Source: Candidatus Leptofilum proximum
GTDB taxonomy: Bacteria; Chloroflexota; Anaerolineae; Promineifilales; Promineifilaceae
Assembly: GCA_016710325.1 (NCBI GenBank)
Contig: JADJXK010000002.1
Coordinates: 2,914,001 to 2,978,000 of the forward strand
Length of the DNA stretch: 64,000 bases
Direction: 5' to 3'
In this document: piece after piece, positions 25,348 to 34,111 of the stretch
How positions within the stretch are numbered: the stretch's first letter is position 1
Layout: the number at the start of each line of letters is the position of its first letter
Translations under genes and position numbers: made by a program
Notes under the pieces: model-generated
Seen by the model: only the letters and a program-made list of their open reading frames with translations
What the model was told of the DNA's origin: nothing
Database searches by the model: none

Positions 25348-25382
25348 AAACGTGAAATGCCCAACTGGTGCATTTCACGTTT
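25348..25382 (-). terminator. Perfect 13-bp hairpin between bfn and dnaB
   Basis: Arms 25348-25360 and 25370-25382 are perfectly complementary around a 9-nt loop, using the GTGAAA word. On the minus strand the hairpin ends in TTTTC. It could end the upstream BFN transcript. It belongs to the GTGAAAC hairpin family. Confidence 0.6.
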
Positions 25383-25423
25383 AAGGTTCAGGATGCAGAT
25401 TGGTGTTAACTGATGTTACAACA

Positions 25424-25933
25424 CTACTCGTCGAAATCTTCAAAGTCGAGCGAATCAACAAAGTCTGTAAAAATATCCAGGGTCTCCGGTTCTTCGCCTT
25501 CGCCCTCTTTGGCCTCTTCCTGAAGAATGTCTGGTTCGGGCAGCACGCCCACTTCGTCCATCACTTCCTGGTTTACAAACACGGGCACCTTTACGCGCAC
25601 AGCCAGGGCAATGGCGTCCGAGGAGCGGCTGTCGATTTCTTTGAGTTCGCCATTCACGTCAATAAAGAGGCTGGCGTAGAAGACGCCATCGTTAAGCGCC
25701 TTGATTAGCACATGGGAGACTTTGCCACCCATGGCGATGATGACGTTTTTAAGCAGGTCATGGGTAACAGGGCGAGCCATTTCCACATCCTGGAGTTCGA
25801 TGGTGATGGCATCTGCTTCATAGGGGCCAATCCAAATAGGCAGCTGGCGTTCGCTATCAATTTCTTTTAGCACCACGATGCGATGTTGAGATACAAGGCT
25901 GATACGGATGCTGTCTACGACAACTTCGATCAT
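25424..25933 (-). CDS. Bifunctional nuclease (BFN/DUF151) family protein
   Basis: The 169-residue protein has the BFN domain over residues 1-130 (MIEVVVDSIRISLVSQHRIVVL, LPIWIGPYEADAI, RPVTHDLL, SSDAIALAVRVKVPVFV). An acidic tail rich in Glu/Asp follows. Plant and archaeal members have RNase and DNase activity; bacterial relatives are little studied. The DSRSSDAIALA motif is the most conserved block. The ATG at 25933 with GAGGG upstream is preferred to one eight codons earlier. It stands 95 bp upstream of dnaB on the same strand. Confidence 0.9.
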   Translation of the reverse strand: MIEVVVDSIRISLVSQHRIVVLKEIDSERQLPIWIGPYEADAITIELQDVEMARPVTHDLLKNVIIAMGGKVSHVLIKALNDGVFYASLFIDVNGELKEIDSRSSDAIALAVRVKVPVFVNQEVMDEVGVLPEPDILQEEAKEGEGEEPETLDIFTDFVDSLDFEDFDE

Positions 25934-26098
25934 GTTTACCCTCTTCATTTGGCACAACTCTGTCTTCCGATTGAATCGATGACAGGTGCCTGGTAACTAC
26001 TAAGAACAGTGGAAGGTCTTCTGTTCGTATCTTGGGCATTGTAGCATAAAGTAAGAATTTATCCACGCTGCTGGTGCAATTATATCTCGTCTATTATC

Positions 26099-27853
26099 TT
26101 AGTTGGAGAGCACCCAGTTTTGGCCAAAGAGAGTAAGGGTGAGCTCGGTGAGGACGGCCGTATTCGCCCCGCTCACCTGCACCTCCGCCCGATCCCCATT
26201 CAACAGCACCCGCTGCACTTCATAGCCCTGGCTGGTGAGGGAACGAACCAGGTTCAGGTAGCTGGCCGCCAGGGGATCAATAAAGATACCGTCATTATCT
26301 AGCACACGGGTGACGCTGTCTAACAGCACGTTGGCTTTGTTGTAATCACCGGCGCGTAGGGCCACATCGGCCGCCTGAAGCATGACCTCCAGCGTTACGT
26401 TAAGCTCGGCCTGGGGATGGCGGGTGAGGTCGGCTGGATTGCCTTCGGTTTGCAGTGAGCCGGGATAGGGCAGCCAGGCCGTGAGAAAGTAAGCGGTGGG
26501 ATCGTATTCACGCTGGTAGTGGCGCATGACGTTGAAGTAACGAATGGTGGTTTGCAGGTCGATCAGCACGTTGCGGTCTTCGGGCAAGGTGGCCAGGTAA
26601 GCCAGCCAATTGGACTCCGCCTGGGCCAGGGTGATGCCAAAATAGTGCTGCAAGTTCAGGTCCATGGCCTGGGACATCGTTGGCGCGTCAGAAGCGGCAA
26701 CATCGGCGTAAAACTGCTTAAAAAGCGGCCAGCCGTACGTGTCGATGAGATAGCTCACAAACCCAGCCGATTCCAGATAGCCAATTTCATGCTGGACGGG
26801 ATAAAAGTTATCGATGAGCTGGGCCAGGGGAACGTACTGGTCGAGGGTGACAAGCGCGGCGGCTCGCTGGTGGATGTTTTCCGGCTTATAGTGCCCGCCA
26901 CTGCCCCACACAGCCAGTCCTTCGGCCAGGAAGGTGATGCGATCCGGGGCAAACTGGCGATCGATGATATGCACGGCTTCGTGAACCAGCACCTGCTCGA
27001 AGCCCTGGCTGGCGTATTGACGATCCAGGTAAGAGATGACCACGGCATTGCCAGCATAACCGCCCTGCCCTATAACCCGGTCGATGAGGTAAACGTCGAT
27101 TTTGCGGGCGAGCTCTTCTTCCAGGCGAGCTGCCGCCTGATCGACGGCCGTTTCCACCTGCACCAGCAAATCGGGCAAATCCCGGTAAGCGGCCGTACCG
27201 CTCACCACATACACATTGCAGCAGTCAGTTTCGGCCGACACCCACGTGGCGTTGCGCTCGTTGGGCGGCAGTTCCAGCGGATCACGTACGGGCACGGTAA
27301 GCATCACCTGGTTATTTTCGCGGTTTTCATCGCCCGTGGAAATGGTGTCGTAGCGGTCCAAAATCACGTGCACCAGGTGCTCGCCTACTTTATCGGTTGT
27401 GTCCCAGGCCCACTCAAACAACCCCACGGCATCTCCGGCCAGGTTGGGCGAACTGAGGGTGCCTTCCGCCACATCCTCGTAATCGACCAATATATGCACC
27501 GTCACCGAGCGCGGATCGACATTTTCCGGCACGTGGGCCAGCACTTGAAAGGTGACTTTATCACCTGCGAAAATTTCAGGGACAGGGTAGAGGAATACGT
27601 CATCTTCTTCAAGGGAGAGATCGACTTGTGGGGGAACTGCCGTTTCCGTCGGTGCAGCTGGCGGCGGCGGTGTGTTAGTGGGGGGGATTTGGACCGTGGG
27701 ACTTTCGGGCGAAACGGCCGTATTTTCCGGCAAAGTGGTGCTGGGCACGGCCTCTGTTGGTACCCTGCTTTGGGGAACGGCCGTTGGACTGCCGCAGCCA
27801 GCAAGGATGAGCAAAACGAACAATACAATCAACCCAAAAATTTTTCGGCTCAT
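26099..27853 (-). CDS. Lipoprotein with MA-type zinc peptidase domain
   Basis: The 584-residue product has a lipoprotein signal (lipobox LAGC, Cys20) and a Pro/Thr-rich spacer. A beta-rich domain of about residues 80-190 follows (CARDB-like). The peptidase MA-like domain has HEAVH at 291-295 and a downstream FLAEGLAVWGSGG segment that would supply the third ligand Glu. Family members are gluzincin-like zinc proteases. A helical C-terminal region carries repeat-like helices (AADVALRAGDYNKANVLL). It is exposed outside the membrane. The start at 27853 gives the signal peptide. Activity is inferred from the motif. Confidence 0.83.
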   Translation of the reverse strand: MSRKIFGLIVLFVLLILAGCGSPTAVPQSRVPTEAVPSTTLPENTAVSPESPTVQIPPTNTPPPPAAPTETAVPPQVDLSLEEDDVFLYPVPEIFAGDKVTFQVLAHVPENVDPRSVTVHILVDYEDVAEGTLSSPNLAGDAVGLFEWAWDTTDKVGEHLVHVILDRYDTISTGDENRENNQVMLTVPVRDPLELPPNERNATWVSAETDCCNVYVVSGTAAYRDLPDLLVQVETAVDQAAARLEEELARKIDVYLIDRVIGQGGYAGNAVVISYLDRQYASQGFEQVLVHEAVHIIDRQFAPDRITFLAEGLAVWGSGGHYKPENIHQRAAALVTLDQYVPLAQLIDNFYPVQHEIGYLESAGFVSYLIDTYGWPLFKQFYADVAASDAPTMSQAMDLNLQHYFGITLAQAESNWLAYLATLPEDRNVLIDLQTTIRYFNVMRHYQREYDPTAYFLTAWLPYPGSLQTEGNPADLTRHPQAELNVTLEVMLQAADVALRAGDYNKANVLLDSVTRVLDNDGIFIDPLAASYLNLVRSLTSQGYEVQRVLLNGDRAEVQVSGANTAVLTELTLTLFGQNWVLSN

Positions 27854-28015
27854 TACGTCAAACTCACTACACGCTAAAAAGTACACCAAGGATGAGGGGC
27901 AATTTTGCCTGGCAAAATTTTACCACCAACAATTTTAACGAATGACTCCAGGGGACGTCCCTTCAAGCTGGAGTCACTCAGCAACTGTTAAGATAATCTG
28001 GCGCAGTCCCCTGCC

Positions 28016-29128
28016 TCAGCCAAATAGGCTTTGCCAGGCGCTTTTCACACGCTGCCAGAGGCGCTGCCAGAAGCCGGTCGCGGGCGGCGGCAGTTCATCA
28101 TCCGTGGGAGGTGGGACCGGTGGCAAAACGGGCGCCGGGTCGGGGTCGGGCGCCACGGGCAGTTGGGCGGGCATCAGCACATTGAGCCTGGTCAGCACCG
28201 GCTGCAGCTCATTGGCCAGACCATGCTCCGGGGCATTGCCCACCTCCCCGGCAAAATGCAGTCCAACTCCCTTGCCGCTGGCTTCATCCACCCAGATAGA
28301 GCCCGAGTCACCGCCCATGCTAATTTCTACATCGCCAACACCGGGCCGGGGCACAATACGAAAGACCTCTTGAATCACCTGCACGCCAGCCGCCCCGTAG
28401 TTCACCGCTGTCGACATTTTTATACCATCTATAAACCCTGCGGTGCGCTCCGTGGTACGGCCGCTTTTCCACACTAGCATACCCAACTGCGGCGCGGTTA
28501 CGTCTTCGATTACATCACCATCCAGCGTTTCGGTGAGCACCTCACGACTGTTGTTTAGCTCGGCAACGGCCGCATCATACGGACCCAACACGCAGCGGCT
28601 CAAGACAGCGAAGGTATCGGAAGTGTCCCCGCCGTCCAGCGCACCGGGCTGCCAGATGGGTTCTCCAGCCACGGCCGAAGGGCTGCCGGCCAACACATGC
28701 CAGTTGCTCAAGGCCATGGGCTGCAAACTGTCGGCATCAAACACCTTGGCGCCCAGCGTGCCGGCGGTGATACGCGGATTGCCCACGCTGACCCCCAGCG
28801 GCACCGGATCGTAGCGGGCCTTGCGCGCCTCAGGGGCTGCTTCTAGCTGCGCCCCTCCGGGCAGCAGCTGCAGCCCATATTCGGCTTCGATGACATCTAC
28901 AGGAATACCTTCGATCTCTTTGGGAAACAGTTCAGCGTCAGAGAGTTCTGCGGCGGGGCGTTTTTCGGCCACGTGGACACGAATAGAGAGCCTGCCGGTC
29001 ATAAGCCCTTGTGACCATTTGAAGCCGAGGTCAACGGCCGTAACCCCTTCACGCGCCAGCCAATCTTCACGAACCGCGTTGAGAACGGCCGTGGCGTGTG
29101 CCATCTGTTCGGGACTAAAGGTACTCAT
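28016..29128 (-). CDS. Trypsin-like serine peptidase domain protein
   Basis: This 370-residue protein has a chymotrypsin-like core with candidate triad His144 (NWHVLA), Asp185 (YDAAVAEL) and Ser275 (GGDSGS). It resembles cytosolic Nal1-like or S1-type bacterial domains, and no signal peptide is visible. An N-terminal domain of about 100 residues (SIRVHVAEKRP, IPVDVIEAEYG) precedes it. A Pro-rich linker leads to an amphipathic Trp-rich tail (FWQRLWQRVKSAWQSLFG) that could touch a membrane. The start at 29128 is preferred to an in-frame Met nine codons upstream. Confidence 0.8.
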   Translation of the reverse strand: MSTFSPEQMAHATAVLNAVREDWLAREGVTAVDLGFKWSQGLMTGRLSIRVHVAEKRPAAELSDAELFPKEIEGIPVDVIEAEYGLQLLPGGAQLEAAPEARKARYDPVPLGVSVGNPRITAGTLGAKVFDADSLQPMALSNWHVLAGSPSAVAGEPIWQPGALDGGDTSDTFAVLSRCVLGPYDAAVAELNNSREVLTETLDGDVIEDVTAPQLGMLVWKSGRTTERTAGFIDGIKMSTAVNYGAAGVQVIQEVFRIVPRPGVGDVEISMGGDSGSIWVDEASGKGVGLHFAGEVGNAPEHGLANELQPVLTRLNVLMPAQLPVAPDPDPAPVLPPVPPPTDDELPPPATGFWQRLWQRVKSAWQSLFG

Positions 29129-29607
29129 TTGCCTGCTCCTTTGCTGACTGGTCATCTGGACACAGCTGCATTATACCGTGAAATCTCAAAGCGATGTCAG
29201 GATGATAAAGTTGCCCAATGGTGGAAGTCTAACTGTCACCGGTTACTCTCTACCTTACTCCCAATCGCCGCTTGTATCTATAAACCATTAAACGGAAAGC
29301 CAGCCTTTTTCCCGCTACCATGCCTACCATGACCCTTGCCAGCACCCCTTAGTTTCAGTATCCTATGCACACTGTTGCCATTGGTCGCAAAATGGTTTGC
29401 TTTCTTTCAGGGTAGTATGATGAATCTTCGTCGTTGAGTTTGTTTAATCCTTGGGGACTTGTTTTACCGCACGAACGGTCTGGTGTTGCTCCGTTTCATC
29501 TTAGGTAGACAGGCCCGTTTTGTCTCGGTTCCCTCTCCCCAGCCAGTTGGGGAGGGTTAGAGACGGCCGTTCTTGGGGAACGGCCGTCAGTATCGAAGAG
29601 GTGTAAT
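29129..29607. other. Intergenic region of about 480 bp between divergent genes
   Basis: No open frame, tRNA or rRNA is seen. The right end has a CCCTCTCCCCA...TGGGGAGGG stem near 29531-29556 and a paired ACGGCCGT hairpin at 29562-29588. The rest shows no strong structure by eye and presumably holds the divergent promoters. Confidence 0.5.
29562..29588 (+). repeat. Hairpin made of two ACGGCCGT motifs upstream of the zinc-ribbon gene
   Basis: GACGGCCGTTC (29562-29572) and GAACGGCCGTC (29578-29588) form a perfect 11-bp stem with a 5-nt loop. It ends 19 nt before the GTG start at 29608, so it could mask or expose the ribosome site. A second paired-motif hairpin follows the same gene at 31141-31188. 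Confidence 0.75.
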
Positions 29608-31134
29608 GTGTTCAACCTTCCTGACTATCCAGATGTTTACACCACCCGTCACATCACCTGCGTCAGCTGCAAAGAAAAATTTGCCATCACGGAGGGAAAC
29701 CAGGATGGCGAGCTGAAGGAGCGCAAGTGGCGCGTTTTGTCCCATTGGGCCAGCCAGATTAGCTTGCGCCACGAGGATAACCGGCAGCAGCGACCAGTGG
29801 TGCCACAGCCCCGCCAGGTTCCAGTATTGATGGAAAATACCACTGAGCCCGGCTTTTTGAGTCAACCGCCCGTGAAATTCACCCCCTACGATGTTCATTG
29901 CCCACGCTGTGGCGCCGACAATCGCAACTGGATTGCGCTGCAAAACACAAGGGTAAAGACCATCCTGCAAATCTACAAAGAACGCTTTCCTCAAGTCTTC
30001 TGGGCGATCTTGATCGCTGGCCTCTTTGCCGTTTTGGCGGCGACCACTCTGGCCGTTCCTATCCATTGGCTGAAAGTTACCGCGATGGTGGTCTTCATTC
30101 CGCTGTCGGTGTGGGGACTGGCCGTTGAGCACACCTCCAAGTGGAACGAGCTGCGTGAGGGACGACACATCGCCAGGGTAAAAGCCAATGCGCCGGACGT
30201 GGAACGTACCCTGTGGATTCGGGGGTTCGCCTGGGTGACATTGGCTTCATTCGCTGTCCCCTTGCTTTTCTTCTCTCTCCTGCCCCGGGCAGCCTTGTTT
30301 GCCCTTGAAGTTGTAGAAATAACTCCAGAGGAGGAAGTGAAGGAAGTATCGGCCAATGTGGGGGAGTTGGTTAACCAAAACCTGGACTCTACGGCCGCAA
30401 ACCTGGAATCGATTGCCAACGAGATGGATGAGCTTTTAAGCGATATGCCCACAGATGCCTCGCCACAGTTTGAGGAAGAAGTGGCTACTTTTTCCGATAA
30501 GCTATCTCAGATTGCATCGGCCGCCCTACGTGAGCTGAACGTGGTACGCCAGGAAAGCGCTCCCCTCATCGAAGAGCAGCGCACGCAGGAATTAGGCAGG
30601 ATAGAAACAGCCCGAGAACAGGCCTTGAACGAGTTCACTGAAGGAATCCTGGGCGATTTTCGCTTCCTGCTGCTGTGGAGCATCCTCATGGGGCTGCCAT
30701 TATTCTTTTCTGTCTTTTTCATCATGAGGGCCATCAAAGAGTTTGTCAAAAAGGTGGACCAGCAGCTGCCACCGCCTATTTTTCATTCGGTGGCGGGCAT
30801 GACGCGCATTGTGGGCTGGGAGGCCAAGCAAGCACTGGAAATTGAAGGCACCATGCACCATATTCAGTGGGTCAACGTAGAACGCAATGCCGAAGGGGGC
30901 ATTAATCTAACCGGACTGCATCGTGATCCACCCAACTTTGATTCTCAGGGCCGGGCCGTCGGCGAAACGGTACGCGCCCAAAAACACTTGGTGGAGACAG
31001 ACATGTGGGGCCGCATCATACGGGCCACCATTCACGACACGCGGGTGCAGCGCCCGGCAGGCGGACCAGAATTTGTGGCACCGCTGCCTATGTTCCATGA
31101 CGCGCCGGTCGCAGTTCGCCCGCCTAACCGTTGA
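29608..31134 (+). CDS. Membrane protein with two CxxC zinc-ribbon-like pairs and coiled coil
   Basis: I do not recognise this 508-residue protein. It has CVSC at 18-21 and CPRC at 98-101, which together could form a zinc ribbon. Membrane helices lie at about 130-150, 157-173 and 205-232. An acidic coiled-coil segment follows (EEEVKEVSANVGELV onward to about 345). One more helix pair is near 350-375, and the C-terminal soluble part has a conserved-looking VAGMTRIVGWEAKQALE stretch. The GTG start has GAGG upstream. It is flanked on both sides by hairpins built from the ACGGCCGT motif. The function cannot be stated. Confidence 0.7.
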   Translation: MFNLPDYPDVYTTRHITCVSCKEKFAITEGNQDGELKERKWRVLSHWASQISLRHEDNRQQRPVVPQPRQVPVLMENTTEPGFLSQPPVKFTPYDVHCPRCGADNRNWIALQNTRVKTILQIYKERFPQVFWAILIAGLFAVLAATTLAVPIHWLKVTAMVVFIPLSVWGLAVEHTSKWNELREGRHIARVKANAPDVERTLWIRGFAWVTLASFAVPLLFFSLLPRAALFALEVVEITPEEEVKEVSANVGELVNQNLDSTAANLESIANEMDELLSDMPTDASPQFEEEVATFSDKLSQIASAALRELNVVRQESAPLIEEQRTQELGRIETAREQALNEFTEGILGDFRFLLLWSILMGLPLFFSVFFIMRAIKEFVKKVDQQLPPPIFHSVAGMTRIVGWEAKQALEIEGTMHHIQWVNVERNAEGGINLTGLHRDPPNFDSQGRAVGETVRAQKHLVETDMWGRIIRATIHDTRVQRPAGGPEFVAPLPMFHDAPVAVRPPNR

Positions 31135-31140
31135 TGTGAG

Positions 31141-31188
31141 GAAACGGCCGTATCCCACCACCCTCGCCCAAACCGATACGGCCGTTTC
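31141..31188. terminator. Hairpin made of two ACGGCCGT motifs after the zinc-ribbon gene
   Basis: GAAACGGCCGTATC (31141-31154) pairs perfectly over 14 bp with GATACGGCCGTTTC (31175-31188), spacer 20 nt. It begins 7 nt after the stop codon at 31134, the place of a terminator, although the T run is short. Confidence 0.65.
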
Positions 31189-31388
31189 CCATTTCCCCAT
31201 TTTTGCCTATCGCGTATAATCTCCCCTCGACAACCAAACCGTTACCAACAACTAAGAGTCTAGCCATCGCCAGGAACCGCAAACCCCTGGCCAGCCCGGA
31301 TTCACCTCAAACAATCTTTGCGGGAAACAGACCGTTTCGCAAAAATCGACCTGCTGTTTTTCGTGACAATACCCAAGGAGAGACACCC

Positions 31389-32627
31389 ATGAGTTATGCC
31401 AAAATAGAAGTCCCAGAAGGCGAAAAAATTACCTATTCCGACGGTAAACTGCACGTCCCCAACAACCCCATCGTGGCTTTCATCGAAGGCGATGGCATTG
31501 GCGTCGACATTACCCCGGCTTCGCTGCACGTGTGGAATTCGGCCGTGGAAAAAGCGTACGGTGGCCAGCGCAAAATTGCCTGGATGGAAATTTACTCCGG
31601 CGAAAAAGCGGCCGAATTGTACGACGGCAACTACATGCCCGAAGAAACCTTCGACGCCATGCGCGAATTTGTCGTGGGCATCAAAGGGCCGCTCACCACG
31701 CCAATCGGCGGCGGCTTCCGCAGCCTGAACGTGACCCTGCGCCAGGTGCTGGACCTCTATGCTTGCGTGCGCCCGGTGCGCTACATTCCCGGCACGCCCA
31801 GCCCCATGACCCATCCCGAACGCATGGACATCGTTCTGTTCCGCGAAAACACGGAAGACGTCTACTCTGGTGTGGAATTTGTAGCCAACTCGGCCGAAGC
31901 CAACAAGCTCATCGCCTTCTTGCGCGATGAACTGGGCAAAAACGTGCGCGAACTGTCAGCTATCGGCATCAAGCCGGTGAGTGAATTTGGCACCAAGCGG
32001 CTGGTGCGCCAGGCGTTCCAATACGCCATCGACCACAACCGCAGCACGGTCAGCCTGGTGCACAAAGGCAACATCATGAAGTTTACCGAAGGCGCTTTCC
32101 GCGACTGGGGTTACGAGCTGGCCCGTGACGAATTTGGCGCACAGCCGCTGGATGGCGGCCCCTGGCACACCATGAAAAATCCCAACACCGGCCAGGAGAT
32201 TGTCATCAATGACGTGATTGCCGACAACATGCTGCAGCAGCTGCTCACCCGTACGGCCGATTACGACGTTATCGCCACATTAAACCTGAACGGCGACTAC
32301 ATGAGCGATGCGGCCGCGGCCCAGGTAGGCGGGCTGGGCATGGCCCCTGGCGGTAACATCGGCGACGGCGTGGCCCTGTTTGAAGCCACCCACGGCACCG
32401 CGCCCAAGTACGCGGGCAAAGATATGGTCAATCCGGGCAGCCTTATCCTCAGCGGGGTGATGATGTTGGAGTACATGGGGTGGGTCGAAGCCGGTGAGCT
32501 GATCGTGAAGGCCATGACCCAAACGATCCAGGACAAAACCGTCACCTACGATCTGCACCGCCAGATTGAAGGCGCTACCAAGCTGTCCTGCTCCGAATTT
32601 GCCCAGGCCATCGTCAACAACATGTAA
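31389..32627 (+). CDS. icd: NADP-dependent isocitrate dehydrogenase
   Basis: The 412-residue enzyme matches E. coli-type Icd and converts isocitrate to 2-oxoglutarate in the TCA cycle. It shows the FIEGDGIG start and the regulatory/active-site Ser in GGGFRSLNV. LFRENTEDVY, HKGNIMKFTEGAF and EATHGTAPKYAG follow. NADP preference is supported by the Lys-Tyr of APKYAG and by the Tyr and Arg in TYDLHR, the positions that bind the 2'-phosphate in the E. coli enzyme. The start at 31389 has AAGGAGA upstream; the longer frame is not used. Isocitrate lyase, its competitor, is encoded 12 kb away. Confidence 0.96.
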   Translation: MSYAKIEVPEGEKITYSDGKLHVPNNPIVAFIEGDGIGVDITPASLHVWNSAVEKAYGGQRKIAWMEIYSGEKAAELYDGNYMPEETFDAMREFVVGIKGPLTTPIGGGFRSLNVTLRQVLDLYACVRPVRYIPGTPSPMTHPERMDIVLFRENTEDVYSGVEFVANSAEANKLIAFLRDELGKNVRELSAIGIKPVSEFGTKRLVRQAFQYAIDHNRSTVSLVHKGNIMKFTEGAFRDWGYELARDEFGAQPLDGGPWHTMKNPNTGQEIVINDVIADNMLQQLLTRTADYDVIATLNLNGDYMSDAAAAQVGGLGMAPGGNIGDGVALFEATHGTAPKYAGKDMVNPGSLILSGVMMLEYMGWVEAGELIVKAMTQTIQDKTVTYDLHRQIEGATKLSCSEFAQAIVNNM

Positions 32628-32635
32628 AAAACAAA

Positions 32636-32706
32636 CCGCAAAGGGCGCGGAGAACGCAAAGGAAAATCAAAAACTTTGCGTTCTCCGCGTCTCCGCGGTT
32701 TTTTTA
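32636..32706. terminator. Strong bidirectional terminator-like hairpin (CGCGGAG family)
   Basis: CGCGGAGAACGCAAAG (32646-32661) pairs perfectly over 16 bp with 32674-32689. Outer AAACCGC/GCGGTTT arms add to it and it ends in a run of seven T. It separates icd from the convergent minus-strand gene. Confidence 0.85.
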
Positions 32707-33189
32707 TTCCACAACTTCTGTTTCTAGCCGCTGCGCCACGCAGAGCGTGCCATCCTCCAGGCACACGTCCACCACGCCCGAAAATTCTCCCACGGTTTCG
32801 CCCACAAACATCAGCTCAATGGCCTGGCTGCGCAGCGCCGGAAGCTCCGTCTCGAAGCGGTAGCTGGCAAAATCGGTCAGCGGCAGCGACTGCACCGCCT
32901 GGTAAGCCGGTGCGCTGCCGCTCAGGCGCACGTGGTCCAGGTAGTTGGTGTCCAGATCGATACTGTGCAGCACCTGGCTGCTGGTGATCAGGCTGGTCAC
33001 CTGGATAATGACGGCAAATGGCTCATTTAATGTTACCTGCTCCGGCGCGTCGATTTGCACCTCGATGGTGGTGGGTTCATTCAGCACCGTGCCCCACATC
33101 AGGCGGCTGATGACCAGCACAACGGCCGTTCCCAACACACAAACGGCCACAACCACCCCCACCAACTTCAACACCCGTCCTCGTTCCAT
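32704..33189 (-). CDS. Membrane-anchored protein with beta-rich domain, unknown
   Basis: The 161-residue product has one N-terminal membrane helix (about residues 8-30, VGVVVAVCVLGTAVVLVI). A predicted extracytoplasmic beta-sandwich follows, starting with NEPTTIEVQIDAPEQVTLNEPFAVIIQV, of the kind found in Ig-like or CARDB-like modules. It ends 12 bp before the MscS gene on the same strand, so the two are probably cotranscribed. Two Cys close together (DVCLEDGTLC) may form a disulfide. No catalytic motif is present and I do not recognise a named family. Confidence 0.7.
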   Translation of the reverse strand: MERGRVLKLVGVVVAVCVLGTAVVLVISRLMWGTVLNEPTTIEVQIDAPEQVTLNEPFAVIIQVTSLITSSQVLHSIDLDTNYLDHVRLSGSAPAYQAVQSLPLTDFASYRFETELPALRSQAIELMFVGETVGEFSGVVDVCLEDGTLCVAQRLETEVVE

Positions 33190-33201
33190 AGCACATCCTC
33201 C

Positions 33202-34005
33202 CTAATCTGCCAGCTGAATCCCGGCCTCGTTCAGCCGCTCGTGCACCAGCGCCAGCAGCCGGGGGCGCATCTCCGCGCCCATGGCGTATTTGGCCTTGGC
33301 TACCAGCGTCAGCTCCGTCTGCTGCCCCAACGCCCCCGATTGGCTGATAATTTGCCACGGCTCCAACAGGTTGGGCAAAATAAGCAGCGCTTCCTTGCCC
33401 AGGTCTTCCAAAATGGGCAGCGCCTTGCTCAAATCTTCCGCATTGAGCTTGATCAGCACGGTAGCGGGCGAAAAACGGCCGCGGCTAAAGTTGCGCACAA
33501 TGCGGATTTCACCGTTGGGCACCACAAAAATTTCGCCGCTGGGCGAGCGCAGCGTGGTGGTGCGCAGATTCACCGTTTCCACCACTCCCTCGTTGCCCAG
33601 GATGTCTACTTTTTCCCCTACATCAAAGGTGTCTTCAAACAAAAAGCCAACGCCGGTGAGAAAATCGCTGACCAACGGCCGTGCCCCCAGGCCAAAAGCG
33701 GCGGCAAACAAACCCACCATCCACACCAGCGTCTCGCCATCGATAAATAAACTGAGGCTGAGCAGAACGGCCGTTACCACCGACAAAAAAGTAATGGCAC
33801 TGGCCACCAGGCTGGTCAAGGTGTTCTGTCGCTCCAGGCGCAGCTGCCGCCGCTTGTTGGCCAGGCTGCCAATACGCAGCACCCGGCGCGCCAGTCGGCT
33901 CGACAATCTGTGCACCAGATAAGCCAGCAAAAAATAAACGGCGATGTGCACCACGTCGCTCCACAAAGTCTCAGTTGTCCAAAAGGTTACAAAATCCTGC
34001 CACAT
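33202..34005 (-). CDS. mscS: Small-conductance mechanosensitive channel, MscS family
   Basis: The 267-residue channel protein has three N-terminal membrane helices. The third (about residues 95-125, GLFAAAFGLGARPLVSDFLTG) carries the Gly/Ala-packed pore helix of MscS. The beta domain follows with FDVGEKVDILGNEGVVETVNLRTTTLRSPSGEIFVVPNGEI, which includes the signature VxPNxxI. The C-terminal alpha/beta domain is complete. It releases solutes during osmotic downshock. The ATG at 34005 has GGAGG upstream and is preferred to the TTG at 34017. A membrane-anchored unknown follows immediately. Confidence 0.92.
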   Translation of the reverse strand: MWQDFVTFWTTETLWSDVVHIAVYFLLAYLVHRLSSRLARRVLRIGSLANKRRQLRLERQNTLTSLVASAITFLSVVTAVLLSLSLFIDGETLVWMVGLFAAAFGLGARPLVSDFLTGVGFLFEDTFDVGEKVDILGNEGVVETVNLRTTTLRSPSGEIFVVPNGEIRIVRNFSRGRFSPATVLIKLNAEDLSKALPILEDLGKEALLILPNLLEPWQIISQSGALGQQTELTLVAKAKYAMGAEMRPRLLALVHERLNEAGIQLAD

Positions 34006-34111
34006 ACAAACCTCCAAGCAGACATTTTAGCATCAAGTTAAGAATCATGGCGAACGGGTAGAAGTCTGTCAAATTCCTTGACCAAAAAATAAATCCGCTT
34101 ACCATATTGTT

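Noticed and set aside
29129..29607. tRNA or small RNA gene in the 480-bp gap
   Set aside because: No cloverleaf, T-arm consensus or CCA end could be found; only hairpins were seen.
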